Assembly (NCBI GenBank): GCA_027624175.1
Contig: JAQBXT010000002.1
Span: 32,596-96,595 of the forward strand
Length of the DNA stretch: 64,000 nt
Reading direction: 5' to 3'
Source: Pseudomonadota bacterium
Lineage (GTDB): Bacteria; Pseudomonadota; Gammaproteobacteria; Burkholderiales; SG8-39
The stretch's first letter is position 1, and each line of letters begins with the position of its first letter. This document shows, in pieces, positions 43,984 to 55,156 of the stretch. The position numbers were made by a program, and so were the translations under genes. The notes under the pieces were generated by a model. The model was not told the origin of the DNA. It did no database searches and saw only the letters and a list, made by a program, of their open reading frames with translations.

Positions 43984-45569
43984 TGCCGGTGATCAAGACG
44001 CAGCTCAATCCCAGGTCGGAAGAGTTCCGTGCCAACGCCGCGCGCATGCAGAAGCTGGTCGCCGACCTGCGCGGCAAGGTGGCGCAGGCCGCCGCGGGCG
44101 GGCCGGAGGAAGCTCGCGCCAAGCACGCCGCGCGCGGCAAGCTCCTGCCGCGCGAGCGGGTGCGCACGCTGCTCGATCCCGGCGCGCCGTTCCTGGAAGT
44201 CGGCCAGCTGGCGGCCTACGGCATGTACGGTGGCGACGTGCATTCGGGGTCGATGATCTGCGGCGTGGGCCGCGTCTCGGGGCGCGAATGCGTGATCGTC
44301 GCCAATGACGCCACCATCAAGGGCGGCACCTACTACCCGATGACGGTGAAAAAGCACCTGCGCGCGCAGGAGATCGCGGCGCAAAACCGCCTGCCCTGCA
44401 TCTACCTGGTGGATTCGGGCGGCGGCTTCCTCCCCGAGCAGGACAACGTGTTTCCCGACCGCGAGCATTTCGGGCGCATCTTCTTCAACATCGCCAACAT
44501 GTCCGCCGCGGCGATCCCGCAGATCGCCGTGGTGATGGGCTCTTGCACCGCGGGCGGCGCCTACGTGCCCGCGATGTCGGACGAGTCGATCATCGTCAAG
44601 GGCCAGGGCACCATCTTCCTGGGCGGCCCGCCGCTGGTGAAGGCGGCGACCGGCGAAGTGGTGACGCCGGAGGAGCTCGGCGGCGCGGAGGTGCACACCA
44701 GGGTGTCCGGCGTAGCCGACCATTACGCGCAGAACGACGCGCACGCGCTCGTCATCTGCCGCCGCATCGTCGCCAACCTGAATTACCGCAAACAGGTGTC
44801 CATGGACCTGCGCGCGCCGCGCGCGCCACTGTACCCCGCCGAGGAAATCTACGGCGTGATTCCGGCCGAAGTGCGCAAGCCCTACGATGTGCGCGAGGTG
44901 ATCGCGCGCATCGTCGACGGCTCGGAGCTGGACGAGTTCAAGCAGAACTACGGCACCACGCTGGTCACCGGGTTCGCGCACCTGCACGGCTACCCGGTGG
45001 CGATCCTCGGCAACAACGGCATCCTGTACTCCGAGAGCTCGCTCAAGGCGGCGCACTTCATCGAGCTCGCGAGCCAGCGCGGCATCCCGCTCCTCTTTCT
45101 GCAGAACATCGCCGGCTACATGGTGGGGAAGAAGTACGAAGCTGGCGGCATCGCCAAGGACGGGGCGAAGATGGTGACCGCGGTGGCCACCGCCCGCGTG
45201 CCGAAGTTCACCATGATCCTCGGCGGATCCTTCGGCGCGGGCAACTACGGCATGTGCGGCCGCGCCTACTCGCCGCGTTTTCTCTGGATGTGGCCCAACG
45301 CACGCATCTCGATCATGGGCGGGGAGCAGGCGGCGAGCGTGCTCGCCACGGTGCGCGGGGAATTCAAGTCCAAGGCGGACGAAGAGGTCTTCATGGCGCC
45401 GATCCGCGAGCAGTACGAGCGCCAGGGCCATCCCTATTACTCCAGCGCGCGCCTGTGGGACGACGGCGTGGTGGATCCGGCCGACACGCGGCGCCTGCTG
45501 GCCCTCGCCCTGTCCGCTTCGCTCAACGCGCCGGTCGAAGAAACGAAGTTCGGCGTGTTCCGGATGTAG
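43983..45569 (+). CDS. liuB: Methylcrotonyl-CoA carboxylase, beta (carboxyltransferase) subunit
   Basis: A 528-residue carboxyltransferase with two crotonase-like halves. The start is ATG 43983, overlapping the stop of the previous gene (TGATG). Signatures: [81 protein letters not shown] and [41 protein letters not shown], which are specific for MCC rather than propionyl-CoA carboxylase, and [17 protein letters not shown]. It transfers CO2 from biotin to 3-methylcrotonyl-CoA, working with the liuD product two genes on. Confidence 0.95.
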   Translation: MPVIKTQLNPRSEEFRANAARMQKLVADLRGKVAQAAAGGPEEARAKHAARGKLLPRERVRTLLDPGAPFLEVGQLAAYGMYGGDVHSGSMICGVGRVSGRECVIVANDATIKGGTYYPMTVKKHLRAQEIAAQNRLPCIYLVDSGGGFLPEQDNVFPDREHFGRIFFNIANMSAAAIPQIAVVMGSCTAGGAYVPAMSDESIIVKGQGTIFLGGPPLVKAATGEVVTPEELGGAEVHTRVSGVADHYAQNDAHALVICRRIVANLNYRKQVSMDLRAPRAPLYPAEEIYGVIPAEVRKPYDVREVIARIVDGSELDEFKQNYGTTLVTGFAHLHGYPVAILGNNGILYSESSLKAAHFIELASQRGIPLLFLQNIAGYMVGKKYEAGGIAKDGAKMVTAVATARVPKFTMILGGSFGAGNYGMCGRAYSPRFLWMWPNARISIMGGEQAASVLATVRGEFKSKADEEVFMAPIREQYERQGHPYYSSARLWDDGVVDPADTRRLLALALSASLNAPVEETKFGVFRM

Positions 45570-45574
45570 CCGGC

Positions 45575-46344
45575 ATGCTCAAACTCCAAAAAAGCGGCGG
45601 CGTGGCACGGGTGACGCTCGACCGGCCGGAGATCCGCAATGCCTTCGACGATGCGCTGATTGCTGCGCTGACCAAGGCTCTGCGCGAACTCGACGCCGAC
45701 GACAAGGTGCGAGCGGTCGTGCTGGCGGGCAACGGCCCGGCATTTTGCGCCGGAGGCGACCTCAACTGGATGAAGCGCATGGCCGGCTACGGCTACGACC
45801 AGAACCTGTCGGATGCGCAGGCGCTCGCGGACTTGATGAAAACGATCGATCGCATGCGCAAGCCGACGATTGCGCGCGTCCACGGCCCGGCGTACGCGGG
45901 CGGCGTGGGCCTGGTTGCCGCCTGCGACATCGCCGTCGGCGTGCCGGAAGCGAAGTTCTGCCTGTCCGAGGCCAAGATCGGGCTTTCGCCGGCGACCATC
46001 AGTCCTTACGTAGTAAGGGCGATGGGTGAGCGGATGGCGCGGCGGTATTTTTTGAGCGCGGAAGTCTTCGACGGGATCGAGGCGCATCGCATTGGGTTGT
46101 TGTCGCATGTCTCGCCGTCCGAAAAACTGGACGGCGAGATCGATGAAATTCTAAGAAACCTCATGGCGGGCGGGCCGCAGTCGATGGCGAAGATCAAGGA
46201 CCTGATCCGCTTCGTCGCTTCCGGCACCGTGGACGACGCCATGATCGCCGACACCGCCAAGCGCATCGCCGAGATCCGCGCCACGCCCGAAGGCAAGGAA
46301 GGCGTCGCGTCGTTCCTCGAGAAGCGCAAGCCTTCGTGGCACAA

Positions 46345-46348
<4 letters not shown>
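45575..46348 (+). CDS. liuC: Methylglutaconyl-CoA hydratase (enoyl-CoA hydratase family)
   Basis: A 257-residue crotonase-fold enzyme. The oxyanion-hole strand is VVLAGNGPAFCAGGDLNWMKRMAGY and the catalytic stretch RVHGPAYAGGVGLVAACDIAVGVPEAKFCLSEAKIGLSPATI contains the glutamates used by hydratases. GGDLNWM is typical of the LiuC/AUH subgroup that hydrates 3-methylglutaconyl-CoA to HMG-CoA. Start is ATG 45575; its stop overlaps the liuD start (ATGA). Placement between the two carboxylase subunits is the usual liu order. Confidence 0.94.
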
Positions 46349-48336
<1,988 letters not shown>

Positions 48337-48338
48337 CC

Positions 48339-49256
48339 ATGGCCGCTCTGCCGAAGAAGGTGCGCATCGTGGAAGTTGGCCCGCGCGATGGTCTGCAGAA
48401 CGAGAAGGCGGAGGTGCCGACGAAAGTGAAGCTCGAGCTGATCGGGCGCCTCGCCGACGCGGGCCTGCGGGCGATCGAGGCCACGGCCTTCGTGTCGCCG
48501 AAATGGATCCCGCAGATGGCCGACCACACCGAGGTGCTGGAGGGCATCAGGAGGAAACCCGGCGTGTCCTACCCGGTGCTCACGCCCAACCTGAAAGGCT
48601 TTCAGGCTGCGCTGGCCGCCGGGGCGACCGAGGTCGCGATCTTCGGCGCCGCCTCCGAGGCGTTCTCGAAGAAGAACATCAATTGCTCGATCGCGGAGAG
48701 CCTGGAACGCTTCCGGCCGGTGGCCGAGGCTGCGCGTGCCGCCAAGGTGAAGCTGCGCGGCTACATCTCCTGCGTCCTGGGCTGTCCTTATGAAGGCGAC
48801 GTGGCGCCGGAGAAAGTGGCGGAAGTCGCGCGGGCGCTCTACGACCTGGGCTGCTACGAGGTGTCGCTCGGCGACACCATCGGCACCGGCACGCCTGGCA
48901 AGACGAAGGCGATGCTCGAGGCCTGCGCGCGCCGCGTGCCGGTAGAGCGCCTGGCCGGCCACTACCACGACACCTACGGCCAAGCGCTCGCCAACATCTA
49001 TGCCTCGATGGAACTCGGCGTGGCGACGTTCGATTCCTCCGTCGCCGGCTTGGGGGGCTGCCCCTATGCCAAGGGCGCTTCCGGCAACGTGGCGACCGAG
49101 GACGTGGTCTACATGCTGGACGGACTGGGCATTGAAACAGGCGTCGACCTCGGGAAACTGGTCGACACCGGGCAATGGATTTGCGGCGTGATCGGCAAGG
49201 AGCCGCAGTCCAAGGCGGGCAAGGCGATCGCCGCCAAGAGAACGAAAGCCGCTTGA
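48339..49256 (+). CDS. liuE: Hydroxymethylglutaryl-CoA lyase
   Basis: A 305-residue TIM-barrel lyase that splits HMG-CoA into acetyl-CoA and acetoacetate, the last step of leucine degradation. The N-terminal metal and substrate motif is [18 protein letters not shown]; further ligands are in [48 protein letters not shown], which includes the active-site cysteine. It starts two bases after liuD. Its stop overlaps the TTG of a small DUF1289 gene. Confidence 0.96.
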   Translation: MAALPKKVRIVEVGPRDGLQNEKAEVPTKVKLELIGRLADAGLRAIEATAFVSPKWIPQMADHTEVLEGIRRKPGVSYPVLTPNLKGFQAALAAGATEVAIFGAASEAFSKKNINCSIAESLERFRPVAEAARAAKVKLRGYISCVLGCPYEGDVAPEKVAEVARALYDLGCYEVSLGDTIGTGTPGKTKAMLEACARRVPVERLAGHYHDTYGQALANIYASMELGVATFDSSVAGLGGCPYAKGASGNVATEDVVYMLDGLGIETGVDLGKLVDTGQWICGVIGKEPQSKAGKAIAAKRTKAA

Positions 49257-49429
49257 TCGCTTCGCCCTGCAACAAGGTGTGCGTGATGGGCGCCGGGCAG
49301 CGCTACTGCCTCGGCTGCCAGCGAACCCTGGAGGAGATTACGCGCTGGAGCCAGCTGAGCGACACGGAACGCGACGCGGTGCTGCGCCAGCTGGCGGCGC
49401 GCAAGGAGGAGCAGGCATGCGCCAAGTGA
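49253..49429 (+). CDS. DUF1289 small cysteine-rich protein
   Basis: A 58-residue protein with the four-cysteine family motif [26 protein letters not shown] and a following helix ([20 protein letters not shown]). DUF1289 proteins are small, probably metal-binding, and of unknown function. The start is TTG 49253 overlapping the liuE stop (TTGA), and its end overlaps the next gene by thirteen bases. It therefore appears to be translated as part of the liu transcript, with no known pathway role. Confidence 0.85.
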   Translation: MIASPCNKVCVMGAGQRYCLGCQRTLEEITRWSQLSDTERDAVLRQLAARKEEQACAK

Positions 49430-50043
49430 CCTTGTACTTCGATTTTGTCTCGCCCTTCTCCTACATCGCGTTCAAGCGATTGCACGAGTTGCCGCGCAGC
49501 CATGCGGTGGAGCTGAAGCCAGTGCTGTTCGCCGCGCTGCTCAATCATTTCGGGCAGAAAGGTCCCGCCGAGATCGCCGGGAAGCGGCGCTGGACCTACC
49601 GCTGGTGCACCTGGTGGGCGCAGAGCCTGGGGATTCCGTTCCGCTTCCCGGCCGCCCACCCGTTCAATCCCCTGCACCACCTGCGCCTGGCGATCGCGGC
49701 CGGCACCACGCCGCAAAATGTGGGACGGATCTTCGATGCGATCTGGACCACTGGTGCCGAGGCCTCAGACCCCGGGGCGTTGAAGGCGCTGGCACTGGCG
49801 CTGGGCGTCGACGACGCACGCCTGGCCGCGACGGAAGTCAAAGACGCCCTGCGGAAGAATACCGAGGACGCGATCGCGCGCGGCGTGTTCGGCGTGCCGA
49901 CCTACGAGGTGGAGGGCGAACTGTTCTGGGGCGCCGATTCCATCGGCTTTCTCAACGCGTTCCTCGCCGATCCGGCCGTGCTGAACAACGAGGAAATGCG
50001 CCGCGCCGACGGCTTGCCCGTCGGCGCGGCGCGCAAGGCCTAG
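49417..50043 (+). CDS. 2-hydroxychromene-2-carboxylate isomerase family protein
   Basis: A 208-residue thioredoxin-fold protein of the DsbA-like HCCA isomerase/GST-kappa family. The N-terminal glutathione-binding region is [22 protein letters not shown] with SPFSY in place of a CxxC motif; the C-terminal cis-proline loop reads ARGVFGVPTYEVEGELFWGAD. The naphthalene-pathway enzyme is the namesake, but no aromatic-degradation genes are nearby, so a general glutathione-dependent isomerase role is all that can be said. ATG 49417. It converges with the MBL hydrolase pseudogene one base away. Confidence 0.88.
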   Translation: MRQVTLYFDFVSPFSYIAFKRLHELPRSHAVELKPVLFAALLNHFGQKGPAEIAGKRRWTYRWCTWWAQSLGIPFRFPAAHPFNPLHHLRLAIAAGTTPQNVGRIFDAIWTTGAEASDPGALKALALALGVDDARLAATEVKDALRKNTEDAIARGVFGVPTYEVEGELFWGADSIGFLNAFLADPAVLNNEEMRRADGLPVGAARKA

Positions 50044-50044
50044 C

Positions 50045-50860
50045 TCAGAACTCGACCTTTTCACCGGGCTGCATAACGATCACCCGGGTCCGCGAATTGC
50101 CGAGGGCCCTGCTGTATTCCTCGGGCGTACCGGCAAGTATCGGGAAGGTGCCGTAGTGCATCGGGACGACAAAGCGTGCCTTGAAGTAGCGGTTGGTGGC
50201 GAGCGCCGCGTCCTCCGGGCCCATCGTGAAATGGCCCCCGATCGGCAACAGCAACAGGTCGGGCTTGTAGAGCTCGCCGATCAGCGCCATGTCGCCGAAG
50301 ATTCCAGTGTCGCCGGCGTGGTAAATCTTGAAACCGTTCTCCATCTCGATGACGTAGCCGACCGGCTCGCCGCCAAAGTGCGTCTCGTTCTTCCCGGTCG
50401 CCGGATTCTTTCACACCAACTCAGATGCATGTTCGGCGTGGGTCGCCGTGATCTTCACGCCTTGCGGGCCGAACGGCATGATGGTGCCGCCCTTGCCAAA
50501 GCGCGGCGCCAGCTTCGCCGGAAGGATATCGAGCGTGACCACCGTGTTGCCCAATCCGGAGGCCGTGTGCACCGGCGCGTCGTGCATTTTCGCCAGGTCC
50601 GGCGCGTCGGCGAAGTGATCGAAGTGCGCGTGCGTGACCAGGATCAGGTCCACCTTGCCGACCGAATGCAGTTCCTTGAACTGGGCCGGCGTCTTCGGGT
50701 TGGTCCGCATCCAAGGATCGATCATGATCACCTTGCCGCCCGGCGTGGTGATGCGGAACGCCGCCTGGCCAAGCCACAGCACCTCGGTCTTGCCCGACTG
50801 GGCAAAGGCCGCCCCGGTGACCGTGGCCAGCAGTAGAGCAAACAGGAACTTCTTCATCAT
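50045..50860 (-). pseudogene. Metal-dependent MBL hydrolase interrupted by one in-frame UGA
   Basis: Two ORF-track entries (50411-50860 and 50045-50344) are one 271-codon reading frame separated only by a TGA at 50411-50413. The N-terminal half has a signal peptide (MMKKFLFALLLATVTGAAFAQ) and the metal motif VTHAHFDHFADAP; the C-terminal half continues KNPATGKNETHFGGEPVGYVIEMENGFKIYHAGDTG and MHYGTFPILAGT. Homologues of the UPF0173 kind keep a Trp (TGG) just before K/R-NPATG, so TGG to TGA is the simplest reading. No other frame damage exists, so it is a very young null mutation or a sequencing error. A 24-base leader precedes the start. Confidence 0.8.
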
Positions 50861-50875
50861 CTCCTCCCTGGGTTG

Positions 50876-50925
50876 TACGCGGGCGTATCGTCCATCACCT
50901 TGCCGTCATTCGGCAAGCCCCACGG
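50876..50925 (-). pseudogene. Relic of a PaaK-like CoA ligase C terminus
   Basis: Just upstream of the MBL start the minus strand translates LPNDGKVMDDTPAY, clearly akin to the LPNDGKVIEDARKYG tail of the intact ligase 770 bases away. Only the last few codons remain, next to the lectin-like gene. It forms one of two near-identical direct repeats flanking that gene. Confidence 0.55.
50891..50917. repeat. Direct repeat copy 1 flanking the lectin-like gene
   Basis: TCCATCACCTTGCCGTCATT and the following CGGCAAG match 51671-51697 at 25 of 27 positions, exactly 780 bases away. Both copies encode the NDGK tail of a CoA ligase on the minus strand. Confidence 0.7.
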
Positions 50926-50993
50926 CAATGGCAGGCTGGACGGGAATAGAGTCGGAGCGCGCCTGTTTACCTGACCAACAACAGGAGAACACC

Positions 50994-51638
50994 ATGAGCA
51001 CACGACTTGTCGCAGTTCTTATCCTTTTCTCCGGCCTGGTCGCGGGCGCACATGCGCAGCAGGGCAGCGTGTCGTTCTTCGTTACCAGCGCCGGGCCCGG
51101 CAATGGCGCCGACCTCGGCGGCCTGGCCGGCGCCGACAAGCATTGCCAGGCGCTCGCCCGGGCGGCCGGTTCGAAGAAGACCTGGCATGCCTACCTCAGC
51201 ACCAGCGAAGGCGGCGGCGGGAAGGCCGTCAACGCGCGCGATCGCATCGGCAAGGGCCCCAGGCGGAACGCAAAGGGCGCCGTGATCGCGAAGGATCTGG
51301 GCGACCTGCACGCGAACCCGAACATCAACAAGCAGACCGCGCTCACCGAGAAGGGCGAGCCGGTGAATGGGCGTGGCGATTCACCGAACATGCACGACAT
51401 CCTCACCGGCACGCAAGCCGACGGCAAAGCGTTCCCGGCGGGGGACGACAAGACCTGCGGCAACTGGACCAAGAGCGGCGACGGATCCGCGGTCCTCGGC
51501 CATCACGACCGCATGGGCCTGCGCGACGACGATGCCTCGAAGTCCTGGAATTCCTCGCATGGCTCGCGCGGCTGCAGCCAGGACGCGCTGCGCGGCACCG
51601 GCGGGAACGGACTGCTGTACTGCTTCGCCGCCGACTGA
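50994..51638 (+). CDS. Secreted lectin-like protein
   Basis: A 214-residue exported protein with a signal peptide (MSTRLVAVLILFSGLVAGAHAQ) and an AGGAGA site ten bases upstream. The mature part has the pattern FFVTSAGPGNGADLGGLAGADKHCQALARAAG, WHAYLSTSEGGGGKAVNARDRIGKGP, LTEKGEPVNGRGDSPNMHDILTG, LGHHDRMGLRDD, WNSSHGSRGCSQDALRGTGGNGLLYCFAAD. This pattern is known from small proteins annotated as lectin, with a C-type lectin/endostatin-like fold and four cysteines suited to two disulfides. It is the only plus-strand gene in this otherwise minus-strand block and is flanked by direct repeats, so I think it was inserted. Ligand and role unknown. Confidence 0.7.
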   Translation: MSTRLVAVLILFSGLVAGAHAQQGSVSFFVTSAGPGNGADLGGLAGADKHCQALARAAGSKKTWHAYLSTSEGGGGKAVNARDRIGKGPRRNAKGAVIAKDLGDLHANPNINKQTALTEKGEPVNGRGDSPNMHDILTGTQADGKAFPAGDDKTCGNWTKSGDGSAVLGHHDRMGLRDDDASKSWNSSHGSRGCSQDALRGTGGNGLLYCFAAD

Positions 51639-51648
51639 GCGACCGGCC

Positions 51649-52905
51649 TCAGCCGTACTTTCGCGCGTCCTCGATCACCTTGCCGTCGTTCGGCAAGGTC
51701 CCCGGCGCCACCAGCTCCACTTCGCCGCGCAGCTTGGTGACGTCGCGGATCGAGGCCACGATGGCCTCGGCGAGACCCCCGGGCCGCTCCCTGACCTCGC
51801 ATTTGAGGGTCATGCGATCGTTGCCGGTCTCGCCCTCGACCACCAGGCGCGCCTTGAGCACTTCCTGGTGCCGGCGCAGCACCTCGCCCACCTGTTTGGG
51901 CGTGACGAACATGGCGCGCACCTTGGTGGTCTGATCGGCGCGCCCCAACCAGCCCTTGATGCGCGTGTTGGTGCGGCCGCAGGGACTGGCGCCCGCCAGG
52001 ATGGCGGACAGATCGCCCGTGCCGAAGCGGATCAGCGGGTAGTCCGGGTTCATTGAAGTCACCACCACCTCGCCGACTTCGCCCTCGGGCACCGGCTGAC
52101 CGGTACCGGGACGCACGATCTCCAGGATCAGCGCCTCGTCGAGGATCATGCCCTCGGTGAGCGCGCCCTGCGGCGTGGCGCTTTCATAGGCCAGCAGGCC
52201 GATGTCGGCGGTCGCGTAGAGCTGCAGGACGCGGATGCCGCGCGCCGCCATCGCCTGGCGCAGCACCGGCGGCAGGTACTCCGCGCCGACGATCGCCTTC
52301 TTCAGCGGTGAGATGTCGATCTTCAGCTCGTCGGCCTTCTCGACGATCAGCTTGAGGAACGAAGGCGTGCCACCGAAGGCATTGACGCGCAGATCGCGGA
52401 TCACCGCCGCCTGTATCTCGGTCTGCCCGGTGCCGCCCGGCACCACGGTGCAGCCGATGGCGAGCGCGCCCTGCTCGACCATCGAGGCCGCGGGCGTGAA
52501 GTGGTAGGCGAAACTGTTCAGCACCAGGTCGCCGGCACGAAGACCCGCGGCGTACAGGGAGCGCGCGGTTCGCCACCAGTCCTTGCCTTGCCCTTCGGGG
52601 TCGTACACCGGGCCGGGAGAAACGAACAGCTTGGCCATCTTCTCGACTGGCGTCGCGTTAAGGCCTCCGAGCGGCGGCAGGGCTTTCTGCAGCTCGGGAA
52701 GGTCCGACTTGCGCGTGACCGGCAACTTCGCCAGTGCGGCGCGCGAAACGATGCTCGCCGCGTCGACGTCCTTCAGGATGCGCGCCCAGCCGGGCGCGTT
52801 CTGCTTCGCGTGGGCGAGCTGCCGGGGCAGCGCCGCCATCAATGCCGCCTCGCGCTCCTGCGGCGCGCGCGTCTCCAGCGCGTCGTAGTGCGCGCTCAGA
52901 GCCAA
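51649..52905 (-). CDS. Phenylacetate-CoA ligase family protein
   Basis: A 418-residue adenylate-forming enzyme of the PaaK family. Visible features: SAHYDALETRAPQEREAALMAALPRQLAHAK at the N terminus, NSFAYHFTPAASMVEQGALAIGCTVVPGGTGQTEIQ, VGAEYLPPVLRQAM, LQLYATADIGLLAYES, EVGEVVVTSMNPDYPLIRFGTGDLSAIL and the C-terminal IKGWLGRADQTTKVRAMFVTPKQV. Start is placed at TTG 52905, overlapping livF by ten bases, because no ATG fits the conserved start. Clustered with a LivFGHMK-type transporter and another CoA ligase, it probably activates the imported acid. Phenylacetate itself is not established. Confidence 0.85.
   Translation of the reverse strand: MALSAHYDALETRAPQEREAALMAALPRQLAHAKQNAPGWARILKDVDAASIVSRAALAKLPVTRKSDLPELQKALPPLGGLNATPVEKMAKLFVSPGPVYDPEGQGKDWWRTARSLYAAGLRAGDLVLNSFAYHFTPAASMVEQGALAIGCTVVPGGTGQTEIQAAVIRDLRVNAFGGTPSFLKLIVEKADELKIDISPLKKAIVGAEYLPPVLRQAMAARGIRVLQLYATADIGLLAYESATPQGALTEGMILDEALILEIVRPGTGQPVPEGEVGEVVVTSMNPDYPLIRFGTGDLSAILAGASPCGRTNTRIKGWLGRADQTTKVRAMFVTPKQVGEVLRRHQEVLKARLVVEGETGNDRMTLKCEVRERPGGLAEAIVASIRDVTKLRGEVELVAPGTLPNDGKVIEDARKYG
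51671..51697. repeat. Direct repeat copy 2 flanking the lectin-like gene
   Basis: Lies within the 3' coding end of the PaaK-like gene and matches copy 1 at 50891-50917 with two mismatches. Confidence 0.7.
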
Positions 52906-53699
52906 CGTTTCCGGCGCCGGTAGGACTTCACGTCGCGAAAGCTCTTGCGCCCGGCAGTGGAAAAGCCGAGGTAGAACTCCTTCACGTCCTCGTTCTCGGC
53001 GAGCGACTTGCCCTCGCCGTCCATCACCACGCGGCCGTTCTCCAGGATGTAGCCGTAATCGGCGTACTTGAGCGCCATGTTGGTGTTTTGCTCGGCCAGC
53101 AGGAAGCTCACCTTTTCTTTCTGGTTGAGCTCCTGCACGATCTCGAAGATCTCCTTCACCAGCTGCGGCGCGAGGCCCATCGAGGGCTCGTCCAGCAGGA
53201 TCATCTTCGGGCGCGCCATCAGCGCGCGGCCAACGGCGGTCATCTGCTGCTCGCCGCCCGAGGTGTAGCCCGACTGCGACTTGCGCCGCTCCTTCAGGCG
53301 CGGGAAGTAGCGGTACACCTTCTCCAGGTCCTCGCTCAGGTCGGCGCCGCCGCGCGTGTAGGCGCCGGTGAGCAGGTTTTCCTCCACCGTCAGGTGCTGA
53401 AAGCAATGCCGCCCCTCCATCACCTGGCAGATGCCACGCTTCACCAGCTCCGACGGGTTGAGCTGGTCGATGCGCTGGCCCATGAACTCGATGTGGCCCT
53501 TGGTGACGTCGCCGCGCTCGGCGCGCAGCAGGTTCGAGATCGCCTTCAGCGTGGTGGTCTTGCCGGCGCCGTTGGCGCCGAGCAGCGCCACGATCTGGCC
53601 TTCCTGCACCTGCAGCGACACGCCGCGCAGCACCAGGATCACGTGGTCGTAGATCACCTCGACGTTGCTGACGGACAGGTAGGCGGCGGATGCGGTCAT
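52896..53699 (-). CDS. livF: ABC transporter ATP-binding protein, LivF type
   Basis: A 267-residue ATPase of a branched-chain amino acid type importer. Walker A ALLGANGAGKTTTLKAIS, Q-loop GICQVMEGRHCFQHLTVEENLLTGAY, signature TSGGEQQMTAVGRALMARPK, Walker B MILLDEPSMGLAPQLV, and LLAEQNTNMALKYADYGYILENGRV identify LivF. An extra C-terminal tail (FSTAGRKSFRDVKSYRRRKRW) is longer than in E. coli LivF and typical of versions clustered with CoA ligases. It is separated from the binding protein gene by a hairpin terminator. Confidence 0.93.
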   Translation of the reverse strand: MTASAAYLSVSNVEVIYDHVILVLRGVSLQVQEGQIVALLGANGAGKTTTLKAISNLLRAERGDVTKGHIEFMGQRIDQLNPSELVKRGICQVMEGRHCFQHLTVEENLLTGAYTRGGADLSEDLEKVYRYFPRLKERRKSQSGYTSGGEQQMTAVGRALMARPKMILLDEPSMGLAPQLVKEIFEIVQELNQKEKVSFLLAEQNTNMALKYADYGYILENGRVVMDGEGKSLAENEDVKEFYLGFSTAGRKSFRDVKSYRRRKRWL

Positions 53700-53704
53700 G
53701 GATG

Positions 53705-53731
53705 TGAAAACGGCCGCCCGCAGGCGGCCGT
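53705..53731 (-). terminator. Intercistronic hairpin between livK-like and livF genes
   Basis: On the minus strand ACGGCCGCC-TGCG-GGCGGCCGT is a perfect 9-bp stem with a 4-base loop, followed by a short run of T (TTTC). It sits 20 bases after the binding-protein stop and just before livF, so it probably gives partial termination, boosting the binding protein over the ATPase. Confidence 0.75.
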
Positions 53732-53750
53732 CGGTTGCGTGAAGTCTAGT

Positions 53751-55073
53751 TTACTTTTCCTTGGAGCAGTCGCGCAGGGTGATGCCCTTTTCCTTCGCGT
53801 ACTGCGCCGCGGAGGCCTCGATCATCGGTCGCACCAGGCTCTGGTCGGACGCGATCCAGTCGGTGATCACGTTCCACTTTGTGCCGTCCCACTGCTGGAA
53901 CTTGACCTGGCCGCCGCCCTCGTGGTCCATGCAGCTCAGCTTGAGCGGTTGCATGAAACCGGTGGCGCCGAGTTTTTTCAGGTAGCCCTCGTTGAGGTCC
54001 AGGTTTTCCAGGCCCCAGCGCACCTGCTCGCCGGTCATCGACTTGCCCTTGCCGTAGCGCTCCTGCGCCTTGCGCACGGCCTCCACGGTGACGATCCCGA
54101 ACACCACGCCGCGGTTGTAGTAGATCGAGCCGACGCGCGACTTGTCGTTCATTTCGCCATTGCCCTTGGCGTACACGTGCTTCTCGATGTCCTTCACCAC
54201 CGCGTAGTTGGAGCCCGACACGTTGAAGCCTGCCGCGATGTAGCCCTTGGCCGCGTCGCCCGCGGGGATCACGTCCTCCTCGGCGCCCGACCACCACACG
54301 CCGATGATCTGCTCGCGCGGATAGCCGGCGCGCTGCGCCGACTTGAGCGCCGTCGGATTCATCACGCCCCAGCCGCGCAGGATCACCCAGTCCGGCCGGA
54401 TCTGGCGGATCTGCAGCCATTGCGCCTGCTGCTCATTGCCCGGGTGCGGCACGGCGAGGTGCGTGACCTGGAAGCCGTAGATCTTGGCCTGCGCGTCGAG
54501 CACCGGGATGGTTTCCTTGCCGTAGGCCGAGTCGTGATACAGGTTCACGATCTTCTTGCCCTTCAGCTTGTCCATGCCGCCCGCCTTCATGCCCATGAAC
54601 TTGATCTTGGCGGTGTTCTGGCTCCAGTACGTGGTGATCATCGGGAAGATGTACGGGAACACGCGGCCATCGGCAGCGTCCGTCCTGCCGTAGCCGACCG
54701 AAACGATGGGTATCTTGTCCGCGGTGCCCTTCTCGATCAGCGAGTAGGTGATGCCCGTGGACAGCGGATGGATCAGCGTCGCGCCGGTGGGCGGGTGCTT
54801 CTTGGAGCGCTCGTAGCATTCCACGCCGCGCGCATTGTTGTATTCCGTTTCGCACTTCTCCCAGGTGAACTTGACGCCGTTCACGCCGCCGTCGCGCGCG
54901 TTGATCATCTTGAAGTAGTCGATCATGCCGCCGGCGATGCCCGAGCCGCCCGGCGCATAAGGGCCGACCCAGTAGAAGTTGGCGGGGACGAACTGTTCTT
55001 TGGCCTGCGCGAACGCGCCGCCGGAGAACCCGACCGCTGCCGCCAGGGTAATTGCGAGTGTGGTTCTATTCAT
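53751..55073 (-). CDS. ABC transporter periplasmic binding protein, branched-chain amino acid type
   Basis: A 440-residue type I periplasmic binding protein (Peripla_BP_6). Signal peptide MNRTTLAITLAAAVGFSGGAFAQ. Domains: FYWVGPYAPGGSGIAGGMIDYFKMINARDGGVNGVKF, LIHPLSTGITYSLIEKGT, and VNLYHDSAYGKETIPVLDAQAKIYGFQVTHLAVPHPGNEQQAQWLQIRQ. It is longer than E. coli LivJ/LivK (about 370) and belongs to the subgroup clustered with CoA ligases. Its ligand is likely a carboxylate or aromatic acid rather than leucine, but this is inferred from the neighbours only. Confidence 0.9.
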   Translation of the reverse strand: MNRTTLAITLAAAVGFSGGAFAQAKEQFVPANFYWVGPYAPGGSGIAGGMIDYFKMINARDGGVNGVKFTWEKCETEYNNARGVECYERSKKHPPTGATLIHPLSTGITYSLIEKGTADKIPIVSVGYGRTDAADGRVFPYIFPMITTYWSQNTAKIKFMGMKAGGMDKLKGKKIVNLYHDSAYGKETIPVLDAQAKIYGFQVTHLAVPHPGNEQQAQWLQIRQIRPDWVILRGWGVMNPTALKSAQRAGYPREQIIGVWWSGAEEDVIPAGDAAKGYIAAGFNVSGSNYAVVKDIEKHVYAKGNGEMNDKSRVGSIYYNRGVVFGIVTVEAVRKAQERYGKGKSMTGEQVRWGLENLDLNEGYLKKLGATGFMQPLKLSCMDHEGGGQVKFQQWDGTKWNVITDWIASDQSLVRPMIEASAAQYAKEKGITLRDCSKEK

Positions 55074-55156
55074 GTGCGTGTCTCCTTGGGTTCAGCCCTC
55101 TGTGGGGCCTGTTTCATATAGCGGAACGGCCAGTATAGCCAATCTATTCCGAGTGT

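Noticed and set aside
50045-50860. Selenocysteine or recoded UGA in the MBL hydrolase
   Set aside because: The expected residue is Trp, no SECIS-like hairpin was evident just after the UGA, and TGA serves as a normal stop for many genes in the window.
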